From the NCBI RefSeq assembly GCF_003945595.2, contig NW_024104292.1, positions 806,001 to 870,000 on the forward strand: 64,000 bases of DNA, given 5' to 3'. This document shows positions 34,966-47,519 of the stretch, piece by piece (positions within the stretch are counted from its first letter, which is position 1; each line of letters starts with the position of its first letter). A program made the position numbers and the translations under genes. The stretch comes from Pipra filicauda. Its lineage: Eukaryota; Chordata; Aves; Passeriformes; Pipridae. The notes beneath the pieces were generated by a model. It was not told where the DNA came from. It saw nothing but the letters and a program-made list of their open reading frames with translations, and searched no databases.

Positions 34966-35888
34966 CTATAAAGAAAATATACTATTAAGAGTTTTAGGTC
35001 ATGAATATTTTCATAAAAAAACAAACTTTTTTCTATTGCTTACACAGTGGGACAAATAGTTCACGTATATTTTTAAAAGCTTAACAATGTTTTCTCTTAC
35101 CTGCAAGAGGGAAGCAGTAATTTGTCTTTGCAAGCTATAAAAAGAAAGGCTAAGCCAGTTGCAGTGTTTCACAGTCAGACTATTGCAGAAACAAGCAGTA
35201 GTATCTCCCCACCTGCCTTCATGTTCCTGCCTTCTCCTTTGTAGTAGCACTGGCAACACAATGCACCACAGACCATAAACCATAAACCAGACTGTGCCAA
35301 CAAAGGGATATGGCAGAAACGCTTGGCCAAGCAGCAAAGTTCAGTAACACACTTCTTGTTCACATCACATTACTCTGCACATGCCACAAGCAAACAGTAC
35401 ACACACATGCATCTCTTGCAGCCTACTCACAATATGGAGCAACTCAATCACAAACCTGAACATAAAGGACACACAATAAGTAGACTTTCATACAAAGTCA
35501 AGCTTAAACTCTGAAATATTTCAAAACACAAAATGGAAAATAGTTATTTAAATTCATACACCAGGATCATTCCATAATTTATACTAACTATATCAGAATA
35601 ATTATGGCTACTAACAGTGTAGTTCTTAAAACAATTAAAAATTACTGTTAGTATACTAACAAATTGACACATATTAGAAAAAGAAGTCACATTTTCATTT
35701 TTAAATTCATAATCATTAGGGTATTATCATCCATGATAAACATCATAAACCACTGAAGTATTTCAGACACAGTAAGAAATTTTACTACTTAAGACATTTT
35801 AGCTAATACTATTATTGATTTGATATATTGAACTAAATCTCTTCTGTTATAAAAAGTTTAATTTAAATATGAAGTTTAGAAGTTTTAC

Positions 35889-36080
35889 TTTCTGATTCAC
35901 TAGGGACCTCCTCTTCTATTACATGTTCTGATTCTAGTTGAATATCACAAGCAGGCTCTGGTTGACTGTGACAAGCAGATTCTTGCTCCAAAGAGATATC
36001 AAGATCATTATCTTGAACTCTGTCAGAAGGGGCTGGCAAAGGTTGCGGCTCAAAATGCAAAATCAGGTCTCCTTTCATGT
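35889..36080 (-). CDS. CEP295: CEP295 coding exon 8
   Basis: 192 nt, acceptor ttaattag, donor gtaaaa. Encodes MKGDLILHFEPQPLPAPSDR, VQDNDLDISLEQE and an acidic tail. Human has KGNLILHLEPEPLP at this point. Phase 1 to 1. Confidence 0.95.
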
Positions 36081-36589
36081 CTAATTAAAAGAACACAAAG
36101 ACACAGAATGATCAACTGGAATACAAAGCAAACAAGACTGCAACACTACACTCACATACAAATCCCCAAGAAGTTCAAATATCATTATCTTGTTTCACAA
36201 CAGATTTAATCCACCTTTTTTTTGTTCCCAAAAGTAGAAGATTCAAAACTGTATAGATCATTAGCCATCTATTCATTCAGAAACTCCATAGGGGTTTCCA
36301 CTGGAATATGCAGTCTTTCAAAATAAAAGTTGATGTGATAAAGGCTCATCTTTACACAAAAAACAGCTCACAGGAACAATTACACAGGATCCCACTATCT
36401 TTATCAAGGAAAAGACACATCCTGACCTATCTGCTCACAAAGCTGGCACTGGAGAGTTATCAGATGGCCCAGGTGTGAAATCCCAGAAGAATACACAACA
36501 GAAATTCTGCCATGATCACCTTACCAACTAAGGGTGCTACAAGGGATGTGGGATACATGGGAAGATCACCTTAGGATTGTATGCTTATA

Positions 36590-37620
36590 CATACTTAGGG
36601 GAGGAACTAAAGGTAGGGAAAAGAAAGGATCAAGTTAGTCTGGGGAAGAAGAAATGTGTGAAAAATACAAGAATAAGGAGACAAAATGGGACAGTCAGTG
36701 CACCTGTCTGGTCATGCACCATGCCTGACAGTCTGTCCTGTCTTCTCCATAAATTCTACTTCTGGCTGTTATCCTGGGTGAGGAACCCTGTATTTTGTAT
36801 GCATGTGTGTGCACAAAAGTGTAAAGGTCAGCAACTGGAGTGGGGACCAAAAGTCACAGGCACACCTGCATCCAGAGCACTGCTAAATGCAGAGGCCATA
36901 ATGAGGGAATGTTATGTGGGTATGAGTATCAGCATGTAGTGACTAGCAAATCACTAGCCAGACTAGCCAGCAAGAATGGTAAGAGGCTTACGAGCTGCAT
37001 ATGGAGCACCCGTAAGACTGGGCTGGATATTGGAGAGGCCAGGAGATCTATGAGTTGGCAAATGGAGGGATCAGGAGATCCAAGCATTCAAGCCAGCAAC
37101 CACGGAGAGTGTGGGATCCTAAGAAACCTGTCAGCAGGTGTGTGTGCATCTCCGAGACAAGATGATCCAGGGTCAGCTACTGGGTAGACCGAGTTTTTAC
37201 TGTCAGTTCCCACAGGGATTCATAGCATGTGCATGTCTGTGCATATGTTCACATGCTCAGCTGGGCCTGTGCAGCAACAACTGGAGTGGAGCAGCAGACC
37301 TTGCGGATTCACACCCCCAGGAGCTGGCAACTTGGGAGACTAAGGATCAAGGGCCAGCTGCTAGGTAGAGCGAGTGTCCAAAGCTACTCACTGAGTAATC
37401 CACAGCACGTATTTGAGCATGTGTGCATTTGAGTGCGTACATGGATATGAGAGGTAACTGGAAGGCTACAGGGTCCAGGATGAACTACTGGATAGACTGG
37501 GTGTCTAAGACCTGTTACTGGAGCATCCGTAGTGTGGCAGACAGAGATCTGGGATGAAGAGGACAATTACTAGATATACTGAATGTTTAAGACTAAGTGC
37601 TAGAGGGATCCATATCGCAC
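36590..37620. repeat. Degenerate long-period repeat block in CEP295 intron 7
   Basis: More GC-rich than its surroundings, with a recurring word of the form GTCAGCTACTGGGTAGACCG. Instances: 37170 region (ggtcagctactgggtagacc), 37352 region (ggccagctgctaggtagagc), 37477 region (gatgaactactggatagact) and 37560 region (acaattactagatatactga). Spacing is uneven, about 80-180 bp. Also repeated: acatgtgtgtgcat-like and ggagatcc-like words. Not a repeat family I recognise. ORFs across it are not supported as genes. Confidence 0.45.
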
Positions 37621-37880
37621 ATAAAGACATACATCCCACTAACAGTCTTTCATCCTGATCAACCAGAGCAGTAAATAGAAAGAGGCCATTTGTGCTGTTC
37701 GTGTTTATTGTGAATGCTGTGTTACCTATGCTGGCCTGTGTGTACTGAAAGCCTGTTTGTGTGTGTACCTACTGTAATGCACACGCTGTCTTGCTACCAG
37801 CTGGACCTGGGAACAGGCAGCTGCAGCAGTCTCTCCTCTACTGGGTTACCAGATTCAGCAATCTTCAACAAATTACTTAC

Positions 37881-38064
37881 TCCTGTCTTCACTGTACATT
37901 TCTTCAAATGCAGACTCCAGTTCTCTCTGCCATTCTGCTTTTACTTCCAGGCGTTTGTATGCTGGCACTAAAAGCTGAGGTGGCATCTGTGCAACAACCT
38001 GCCTTCTGCGCATCCGATCCATACTCTGCATTTGCTCCAGTTCTTCCAGTAGCCTTTCCCTGTC
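37881..38064 (-). CDS. CEP295: CEP295 coding exon 7
   Basis: 184 nt, acceptor atacttgaag, donor gtaagt. Encodes DRERLLEELEQMQSMDRMRR, RQVVAQMPPQLLVPAYKRLE and WQRELESAFEEMYSEDR. Human RRRQTVAQMPPQL and WQRELEFAFEDMYNADR correspond. Phase 0 to 1. Confidence 0.95.
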
Positions 38065-39170
38065 CTTCAAGTATAAAGAAGGGATAACATAAACCTTTAG
38101 TGTTCACATTCAGACAGTCATATATCAGGACTGACAAAATGCATCCCTTTGGTTACCATGATGTCTGTTTAATCCTTAATGTTCAAAGTTAATCTTATTC
38201 TAGGGGAGAAAATGCTTCCTCAGGAAAAGGCTGTATCTGACCTTTAGACACAGGAGTCGTCAATACCTAGAATATCTAATGTTAAATAAAGGATCAGACT
38301 GTACGCTTGTAAGCCAACTTTCCTCAACAAAATTAAATCTTCTACTTTACAAAGTAAACAAATACTTCTTTTGGCAAGTTACTTTTGTTAGTATATACTT
38401 CAGCAATTCCTACTTTTTAAGATGTGAACTAAGTATTCTTTGGCATGCTACGATTATATATGAGACCTTTTAAAAAAAAAAGTTGAAGTTTGGTGGGTTT
38501 TTGTTTTGGCTTTTTTTTTTTAACTTCAGGAGCATCATTAATATTTCCATAGTTCCCCATTTTAGTTTGGTTACTCATTCAAGGCCAATCATATTTCAAC
38601 TGATAAAACAGGAAGCTTTTGCTATTTCTAGCCACCAAAAACACATGTGAAGGTAACAGACAACTTTTGAGTGTAGTGTTCAGTATAAAGACCTTTACCA
38701 ATAGTTCGGGTTTTCCTTCTTAAAGGAAACAATTTCAACATTTCCAGACTTGCATGTTAACAGAACTTCAGTCTTTAACTAAAAACTTTGAAAAGTTTTT
38801 AAAAAATAAAAAAGCCTGTTACCTCCTTAATAATAAACTATTTTCCCCCTGAAGTACAGAATAACTAACTCCAACTAAAGCTGATTTAGAAAAGTAGAAC
38901 TCATCACCTATTAAGAAAGTTTAGCTTGATTATTACCTATTGGTTAATAGCTGGTCAAACATTCAGATAACAAAAATTAGAGTTCTTTCATTCTCACTCC
39001 TTCCAGATGCCAAAAGAAGCAAACAATATTTGCTTTTTTTTCTAAGACATTCTGCAAACTTCATTTAGTCCTTTAATTTTCCTCCTGTAAATGTATTCCT
39101 TTATTACACCTACATACAACATAACAGCGGTCACTTTGATATTAAAAACAGGCATAACTACTTTGTCTAC

Positions 39171-39311
39171 CTTGGCCAAGTGGACCTTCTTCAAGGCATG
39201 ACTTCCTCTGAGATGTGCCTTTTCAAGCTGCTCTCTTCTCTCCCTCTCTGCTTCCCTATGTAGTTCCTCCAAACGTTTCCCTTCTTCTTCAGCAGCTAAA
39301 TGAGCATCTGG
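39171..39311 (-). CDS. CEP295: CEP295 coding exon 6
   Basis: 141 nt (47 codons), acceptor ttgactgccag, donor gtagac. Encodes PDAHLAAEEEGKRLEELHRE, then REQLEKAHLRGSHALKKVHL. Human PDARLAAEEEAKRLEEL and EKAHVRGFQAMKKIHLA align without gaps. Symmetric phase 0. Confidence 0.95.
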
Positions 39312-40658
39312 CTGGCAGTCAATCAATAGTTTAGTCCACGAAGTTCTTTGATAGTTTAAAGCATATGTAACAATAAATAAATGAATAATTCCACAGCAAA
39401 AGCACTTTATAAAAGACATACAATGCCATATAAACACCCTTGAATGTTTATAACTCTCAGTTGAAAGCAGGACCAAACCAATTTTTTACCTTTGGAAAAG
39501 AAATTTCATAAGTTTAGGTATCCAAGTGTTCCAGTTTTAAGCTATACTGGGGACGACCATTTGCACAATTTATTTGTTATAGTAGAGTGGTCATTTTTCC
39601 TACATGGTAAATATAAATAATACATGGTAAAGTGAGTAATACAGTCGATAACACAGACTGAGTACTTCTACCCTCACGGTTTTATTTTAAACAAGGGGAA
39701 AAAAAAATCCAGAAGCATTTTCAAACTCTTTTAGGAAACCAGAAACAATCTGCAATTTTGAAAGGAGGAAAATCTTACCAACATGAAAATTAAAAAATAT
39801 TTAAGGAAAAAAAAAATCATACCATGTAAGCGAGGCTAAAAAATTACCATTTTGGAATTTTTAATGACAAAGCTTGAGCAAACTACAGTATCCCCTGCTA
39901 TTGTTTAGATCTAGTCCTTCAAATATCAAGAAAACCTAAAAGTTTATGAATTAAAAATTCACGAATGCACTGAATAAAAAAAAAAATTGAGACCTTTTCT
40001 AGTCTAAAACAGGCTGATCCAGAACAGGAACTTAGAATATGGTCTCACATTGCTAATAAAACAAACTGTTATTTGGTTTACTTTTCAAAAATCACCTCTA
40101 AAAGCTAAGCTCTTGCTCCATCTCTCATTCTTCCAGGTCCTCCCCTTCATCTGATCAGACTTTGGCCTTTGTCTTTCCTATTTGGCAAAAATCTATTCAT
40201 TGTTCCTTTTCTCCAGATTAGACTTCTACCTTTTATGCAAGCTGAAACTGTTGACTGCATGAACAGATGAACACAAATACAAATGAACACAAATCTGGGA
40301 GGACATTGCTAAGAAGAAGGGAAGAGAGAAGAGCAAGGTAGTCGCAACTATTAATTCAGCGTAAGCCAAAAATCTTCCAATTTGGATGTTCAAATGTCAT
40401 GCCAGTCTTGTGAACTCACCTTCTTATAGAGGTCTGTTTATGAGGGAGTGTCAGGTGTGATCCCCCAAGTGACTGAGCACATAACAGGCTTTACAAGTTT
40501 GCCCTAAGATTCTGTTTAGTGAATTGCGTAGCGGCTGCTTTATATAACTTCATACCTTTAAACAAGTTCTAGAAAACCAAACAGCTGATATCCAGACACT
40601 ATGCAATGTAGAGAAACTTATAAGGAAGCCTGTAGCACAAACACTTGGAGTTAATCAC

Positions 40659-40766
40659 CTGCTCTTCGTCCACTTCTCTGTCCACATAAGCTCCAGAAAT
40701 ATGGTAACGTGTAACAGAAAAGTTGCCAGAACCATAGGGCTTCACCAGAGGAATCTTTTTCACTGT
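40659..40766 (-). CDS. CEP295: CEP295 coding exon 5
   Basis: 108 nt (36 codons), acceptor ttcttcctag, donor gtgatt. Encodes TVKKIPLVKPYGSGNFSVTR then YHISGAYVDREVDEEQ, diverged but alignable with human YHHLHTFVNRETDTKR. Symmetric phase 0; joins PPPPPRPFE of exon 4 to PDAHLAAEEE of exon 6. Confidence 0.88.
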
Positions 40767-41389
40767 CTAGGAAGAAAAGTACAACTACAGCTGTATCACA
40801 GAAGAGTATCTCTAGCAAAGCAATTAAACAGAAAATACATGATCTGTAAAGTTAGATCATTATTAAAAGAAATTCACCCCCCCGAATTCTCTCCTGAAAA
40901 TATTTTTGTTTAAAACTTATACATGTAATAATTAATAAACCACATCAGCACAAGGTAGATATAGAGGGCTTTAACAACTGAGAGCATTTAAAAGTCTTAG
41001 GCAAACTCCTCCACAGAAACGGACATTCATCAGCGTCATGTTTCAACAGCACTAACTCAAAAGCATTTGAGTTTAACGCACTAATAGAAATCCCACTAAT
41101 CCCACTTACAACATCTGTCACACTCACCTAAGAGCAGGGCAACCACTGATCCACAATGTAATTACACCTAACAGCAAAGTAACAGTTTCCAAGTACAGAC
41201 TTGCTCCAGGAAACACAGAACAATTATGTCCAATTATCAGCTGACCAAAGAGCATTTTCTGTAACTTCACTGCAAAGTGTCAATTGATACAATGCTAAGT
41301 TGCTGGGTTTTTTTTAATATTTTGGGTACACATTTCAACTCTTTTCTGAAAGTCTGAACGATGCGTGAGACACTCCCTCTTCTTTGGCT

Positions 41390-41980
41390 TCAGCCTGATG
41401 TTCTCAGTACTGAGGTAGCTAGGTTAGGTATTCTTAGTATTCTGTAGGACCTGTGTTCCAGGGAGAGTTCTGAAGGATGCCAAGATTGAAACCAAAGATC
41501 ATTGAAAGGTCAACAAAAAACAATATTTATCATCAAGAGGTGGCCAACAAAACAAAAAAAAACAGGAGAGAGGAAGAAGGAGAAAAATAAGCCCTCAGTA
41601 CGACTCCCCCAGTCACCCAGAAGTTACTTATGAAGTTATCTTACTGACCCCAGAATGCCTAAAACTACCCATAGCAGAAGTTGCATCCTTGGAGTGTCGG
41701 CAGGCTCATGAGTTGGCGGGTGTCCCCGCAAAAGGCAACATTGTCCTTTGATGTGAAGCTTACTTCTCCCTCCCAGCATGAGCTATCTGCTTTTTATACA
41801 ACTAATTGGTGACGCCTACCTGGGCAGGTGTGGCCAGCAATGCCCAACTAGAGGCCTTCAGTCCCTCCCAATATTATGTAAGTGGTACCCCTACTGCGCA
41901 TGCGTGTGTACTTTGGAATTCCCCCCGAGCTTGCAAGCTATACCTCAGGGGGGTCTTTTCTAAATGAGTCTAGGGGCTTA
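41390..41980 (-). mobile_element. Unclassified LTR-like block
   Basis: Compositionally distinct (GC-richer, with CpG-containing words such as gcgcatgcg). Read on the minus strand it has a TATAAAA word (+ strand ttttata at about 41793-41799) preceded by a GC-rich stretch with homopolymer C and G runs. No paired LTR, target-site duplication or coding region was found. Could be a degraded solo LTR. Not a family I recognise. Confidence 0.3.
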
Positions 41981-42505
41981 CTTCATCCTCCTCCTCTTCA
42001 CTTTCTCCTTCAAATGCCCTTAGAAGGCGGTCAGCCAATAATAAGACACCAGTTAACTGTAGTTTGTACCAAACTCTTCCTTCAAGGAGGAAGTTCCCAT
42101 TTATCAGTGCTTGTTTTCTCATAACTTGGCAGGAAAAAGATAAACTCCCACAGGTGGCTCGGCCAAACATAGACCAAAAGTATTAACATCTAATTAAGCC
42201 CTGATACAGACCTGCCATTGTACTTCTTTAACATCCCCTCCATTAATTTTCTCTCAGCTTCCTCTTCCTCAGATTTTTCCCTAAAAGAGATTCTGGTCCA
42301 CAGTAACTAAAACAGCAGGTTTCATAGCCTGAGTGTTTTAAAACTAACATGACTGTAAACAAATGCATATACACAAAGAGCAGCATTAAGTCTCAGGAAT
42401 ATCTTAAACTTATCTCTGCATAAGATTAGGCATACAAATTTTAATATTGATTATCACTTACTATTTTAAAAAGACTATAGAAAGTGAAGTCTTTAAATTA
42501 AAATC

Positions 42506-43000
42506 AAAGAATCACAGAATCATTGAGGTTGGAATGAACCTTGAAGATCATAAAGTCCAACTAGCACTGCCAAGTCCACCATACCATGTCCCTGAGCACC
42601 ACATCTTTTAAGTATCTCCAGGAACGGTGACTCTACCACTTGCCTGAGCAGCCTGTTACAGTGGTTGACAAGTCTTTCTGTAAAGGAATTTCTCCTAATA
42701 TTCAGTCTAAACTTCCCCTGGTGCAACTTGAGGTTATTTTCTCTTGTCCTGTCACTTACTACCTGGGGGAAAAACCCAACTCCCACCTGGCTACAACCTC
42801 CCTTGAGGTAGTTGTAGAGAGCAAGAAGGTCCCCCTGCGACTCCTTTTCTCTAGGCTAAACAATCCCAGCTCCCTCAGCTGCTCCTCATCAGACTTGTGC
42901 TCCAGACCATTCACCAGCTCTGTTGCCCTTCTCTGAACATGCTCCACCACCTCAATGTCTTTCATGGAGTGAGGGGTCCTCAGCTGCTGAAACTAGTTTT
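42506..43000 (-). mobile_element. CR1 LINE 3' fragment, about 0.5 kb
   Basis: The + strand begins 'aatcacagaatcattgaggt', then 'caccatgtccctgagcacca'-like text, 'cactgcctgagcagcctgtt'-like text and 'ctcccagctccctcagctgctcc'-like text. Full 3' region in reverse. Minus orientation, intron 4. Confidence 0.88.
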
Positions 43001-45628
43001 AGCCTTCACAACAGAACTTCAGTAACTTATTTTATGGTCCTTAAGTAAATGCATGTTATTCTAGCAGGAAAAAAAATAGTTGCTAACTTTCTTAATCAAT
43101 AAAAGACATAGAATTTTAGCAGTTTCTACACTAACCAAAACACTTGTAGATATTGATTATAGCTCTGAAAACAGAGAAGTCCCATGCCTAAACCTCATTA
43201 GCCAGATCACCACCTGCTTGCCCTGCACTGTGTTACTTTCAGAACGTACAATTAAACCTGTCTTCTGAATTATTTTAAAAACGTAAAATTAACAAATCAA
43301 TAATTAATAATTACATGTAATCAATCAAATCTTCAGAATTTTATTCAAAAGCTAAGAAGACATGAGAATTATGTTGGAGGCTACAGTTTTCCAGTTAATG
43401 TCAAAAGCAACTGAGGCTGAATAAAATACCATACTCTGCATCAAGGTTTTGTAACTCTTTCCTTCTTTCCCCTCTCCCCCTACTGCCCCCAAAAAGCAAG
43501 GAATCTCATACTTAAATCTGGCAAAACTGGAACAGCAATGTATCATGAAATGGGGGAAAAAAAACCCAAAATAAAAGCTACAACCCCAACTCTACAAATG
43601 CTATGAATACTCCATAAGAGTATAGTGACACTTTTTAGGGTTTATTTTCATTACATAAAAATCTAGTAGATCATACCAAAAAAAAAGTTTACAAGAACTC
43701 TGTGACACTTGTTAATAAAGTGGTGTTTACAGTTTAACTTCAGTTAAGTAACTCCTCATTTGGTCTAAATAAATATGGCCTCAATTCCTGAAATCCATCT
43801 TTCTGAGAACTAAAATTGTTTATGACAATAGAGTAAAAATACTTCTTTTGTAACTGGGCAAAGTAACAATAATAGGAGCATCTTCAGAAAGTGTTTCTTA
43901 TATTCCAAGTAATCATCCAATGAACAGCACGGCCCTAGCTCCATTTTATAAAATTTTAGTCAATTTTCTTGCAACAAAGCATCAGATTATGATTATAGTT
44001 ATATTCAATAAGCTCCTTATGCAAATTGATTCAAGAAAACAAGTGTGGTTATGCAGATGACCCTGTAATTTGCTGCAATTCACAAAATTTTAAAGTTAAG
44101 CAATTCAAATTCACTGCCTTTTCAGTAATGCATCTACAAGATAAAGCCCCAGATTTACCTCCCCCAAACTAACAGTCAATATCTTTTGTTTTCTCTCTCT
44201 CAAAAGAGAAACAGGAATAAAATTTCTCATCTTTCAATTACTTAGCATTTTACCCCATGAAGTACATGGCACCCAACAACTCTTTGAAGAAAATAACTTT
44301 ATTCTTCACCCTGTGCCCTCCCAGCAACACAGGCCTACCACAAAAGGATTAAAATCCATACAGATACAATAACTAGGAAAAAGGCTCACAGTCAGCCAGT
44401 CTTTAAATGAAACAAATTGACACACTGTGATATATTGAAACAGAGCAACCTCTTTCCTCAACAAAAACTCAAGATGTCTGCAGAATTACTGATTCAATTT
44501 GCCCTTATCAGAGCATGAACTTCATAAAAGAAACAAAACCCACACATTGTAGAAAATCCAGATGTTTGCAAACTCTGCTAAAACCAGTTAAAATCACATC
44601 TGTTGAAAAGACAAGTAAATGACATTTGCTCATGGGTGGAAATGCATTAATTTTTTCACATCGATTTTAGGAAAGGCAGTTATGATTTTGCAATACTTAA
44701 ACAGAGTACTGACCCAGACCTGTCATCCAACACAGTCACAAATTCAATTGTACCAGAACCTGGGGAAACCCTAAAACAAAGTCTAATGCTACCCTTGTGA
44801 AAAAAGACTAAAGAACGAGGAGAAAATTCTGTGTTTATAAAACAGAAGCAGGGATGCATTACTGATGTTGCTAGATAAAAATATTAAATAGTAACTACCA
44901 TGTCATTTTAGCTGTTACATCATCTACAAATATGGAGGTTAACTGCAGTGACTACCTGTGGGGTTTTTTAAAATAGAATGCAACATAAAACACATCCTAA
45001 ACTGCAAAAGTTTCTAGAAAGCAATGCTGCAGCACCTCATGCTTTTCCAACAATGCCAGACTGAGCAACAGAAACATCTGAAATGCAGGAAATAAAGACT
45101 CAAAGTTTGGACTGATACAGACTTCATCTGCACTACAGCAGATACAACAGGAACAACGTAGAGGAGAATGTTCCTCTACACGTGTAGAGGAAAACAGCAG
45201 CATGAAGGAGTGTGTGAATTTACCTGAACTGTATTATACAGGTTCTTATTCCAAATGTTCTAAATTTCAATATTGCATGTACTTAATTCACCAGAAATAA
45301 CCCCAAACTTTACCACTCCAACACTTGCTTTAATCCTCATTCATATCCAACTTCCATAATATGAAAGTCCTTGGACAGACAGTGAGGAGACCTACGGAAA
45401 GCAAGTACTGAGGGATGCAAATGAAAGTATACAGATACTCCTTCTAAACATTCTGCAAACTGTGAGTATCAAACCTTAATTGGTTTTTCCAGACACAATA
45501 CCAACCCCCATCATCCCGCACCCTAACCTGTACATAGTGCTGGATGTTGCTGGGAAAAGTTTTGATAACTTCACTGGCTGTGAGAGGCATAAGTATACTT
45601 CAATCCTTTCTTTCCTTTCCTTTTCAGC

Positions 45629-45690
45629 GGTCTGAATATCCCTGAATCCAACGGTCTGAAAATCCCTGAACCCAATGGTCTGAAAGGGCA
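45629..45690. repeat. 24-bp tandem repeat, about 2.5 copies
   Basis: Unit ggtctgaatatccctgaatc plus four bases, at 45629-45652 and 45653-45676, with a partial third copy from 45677. A few substitutions between copies. In CEP295 intron 4; the small minus ORF over it merely repeats GFRD.QT. Confidence 0.8.
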
Positions 45691-46451
45691 CAGCAGCAGA
45701 CAAGGCAACTTAAATTCTGCATTAATGAAGTTCTGTTAAATTAAACTTACTAAAAGTTAACTCCAAAGAAAAATGTACATAATGTTCCTTCTGCAGCATA
45801 GATCTGCAATCCTACAGGAGCTTCTACACCTATGCAGAATCTCTGTAAAATCAAAGCAGCATGATGGAGGTACAAAGTTACCCCTAAAAAGGTTACAGCC
45901 TCCTCAATAGCCTTGGGTGCTGGTTTTCTATCAAAATTAAACAGCTTACCCTATATTTAGCATTCCCTACAAGAACCAAAGAAATTGGAGACAAAAAAAC
46001 CCAACAAAAACCCCACAGCTAAAAAGGTAGTAATGTCTTTATTACAGAACTAAACAAAAAGCTATTACTGCATCATTGTGACAGAAAGCTGAGGTGGTGT
46101 GTACATGCTGAGAAAGATCATTGTAGAGTTAATACCACTGTGGCTACTAAGTGAAAATGAGATAATGAAAAAAGTTTAAAAAGACACGTTAACCACAAAA
46201 ATAAGATCTCAGATGACAAGAAATAAAAATCACACCTAACAAGAGATCAGAAGTAAAATACCAAAGTCTAGTAGTATGAAGTCTGTTAATACATAATTCA
46301 TTAGTTCTCTTGTTTTTTGTTGAACCACTCTCCTTACAGTATGCAAATACCAATTTTAGATATCCTGCTGTGAGGAGTCAGACCAGTAAACAAATCATTA
46401 CATTACATGGTACCCTGAAATTGTGATCACTATTGCATCATGGATACATAC

Positions 46452-46545
46452 CTCAAAAGGACGTGGTGGAGGGGGTGGTAGGCTTGCAACTTTCGCTGCT
46501 CTTTGCCTTTCCACTTCCAGAGCATGTTTACGCGCATCTGTTCGT
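46452..46545 (-). CDS. CEP295: CEP295 coding exon 4
   Basis: 94 nt, acceptor ttccccccaag, donor gtatgt. Encodes RTDARKHALEVERQRAAKVA and SLPPPPPRPFE, matching human ITSLPPPPPTLFE. The poly-Pro run is a landmark. Phase 2 to 0. Confidence 0.95.
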
Positions 46546-46573
46546 CTTGGGGGGAAAAACCAAACATCCCACC

Positions 46574-46604
<31 letters not shown>

Positions 46605-47394
46605 GAAGCAAAATTATTCAAGTATTCAAGCAACAGTGAGAGCACTGTACAAAATAAAAAGCAAACCTAAAACCAAACAGATTTCGATGTACCTGCACTG
46701 AATGTTTGAGACATAAGGAAAAGCACACTGAAAAGTCAAGAGAACTTACGCTGGAAGGCACCACTAAAAATTAATTTCAAGTAATGCAAAAATGTTAATA
46801 CACGCAACCTTCTAAAGAACAGTGCAAAATCCCTGTTTTCCACTTCTGAAGGAAGCACCCATGTCACTTCACCAGATTTTAACTGCTCAAATGTAGACAA
46901 AATTAACTATTTAATCAACAGGTCTCAGATCGACTCAAGCACAACTATCCCCAAGAGGACACAGATAATTTTTCATGCCAGCTCAATTTTGGTCCAATCT
47001 GCTTAATAAAAAAATCCTAACAAGGAAGACCATGACTAATGCAATAGGTCTTTTTCTTCAAGTGGGTAATTCTTCATCAGAAACTGGCCTGAGAACATTT
47101 CACTTCATGTCACTGAACAGCTGTCAGCCAACAAGCTTGACTGAAAATAGCAACACAGGGATGAAAGCTCCCCCACTCATGGAGAGTCTATAAGGCCAGC
47201 TTGTATACCAGACATTTTTGTCTTGGTTTTATAGCTACAGCTCTTATCAAAAGCCACAAGCATTGTCCATGACCATTAATTCTCTAGCCCATAAAATTTC
47301 AAGTATGAAAAAGCTCCAAGCATCAAAATTTTTGCCTTTCACCTTGTGACACTGTAAAACGCATTCTTAATAAAACTAAACAACTATTGCATAC

Positions 47395-47519
47395 CGGGCT
47401 TGCTCATGAAGAACTTTTTCTTTCTGGTACTTCTGCTCTTTCAGAGCTTTTCTATGTCTCGTCTCTGCTCTTTGTTTCCTTTCTTCTGCTTGCTTTGCCA
47501 GAGCTTCTAAGTCAGGTTC
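47395..47519 (-). CDS. CEP295: CEP295 coding exon 3
   Basis: 125 nt, acceptor ttgttaag, donor gtatgc. Encodes EPDLEALAKQAEERKQRAET then RHRKALKEQKYQKEKVLHEQ. Human EPDLDALAQRAAERKRKADLRHKEALK aligns directly. Phase 0 to 2. Confidence 0.96.

Noticed and set aside
36577..37368. Overlapping + strand ORFs of 76-120 codons
   Set aside because: They cross the degenerate repeat block, share no frame continuity with each other and have no recognised domain.
42520..42965. Minus-strand ORFs (e.g. TRENNLKLHQGKFRLNIRRN) and the + strand ORF at 42640
   Set aside because: The minus ORFs are the translated CR1 3' region, a common repeat-derived peptide in birds, and the + ORF is its shadow.
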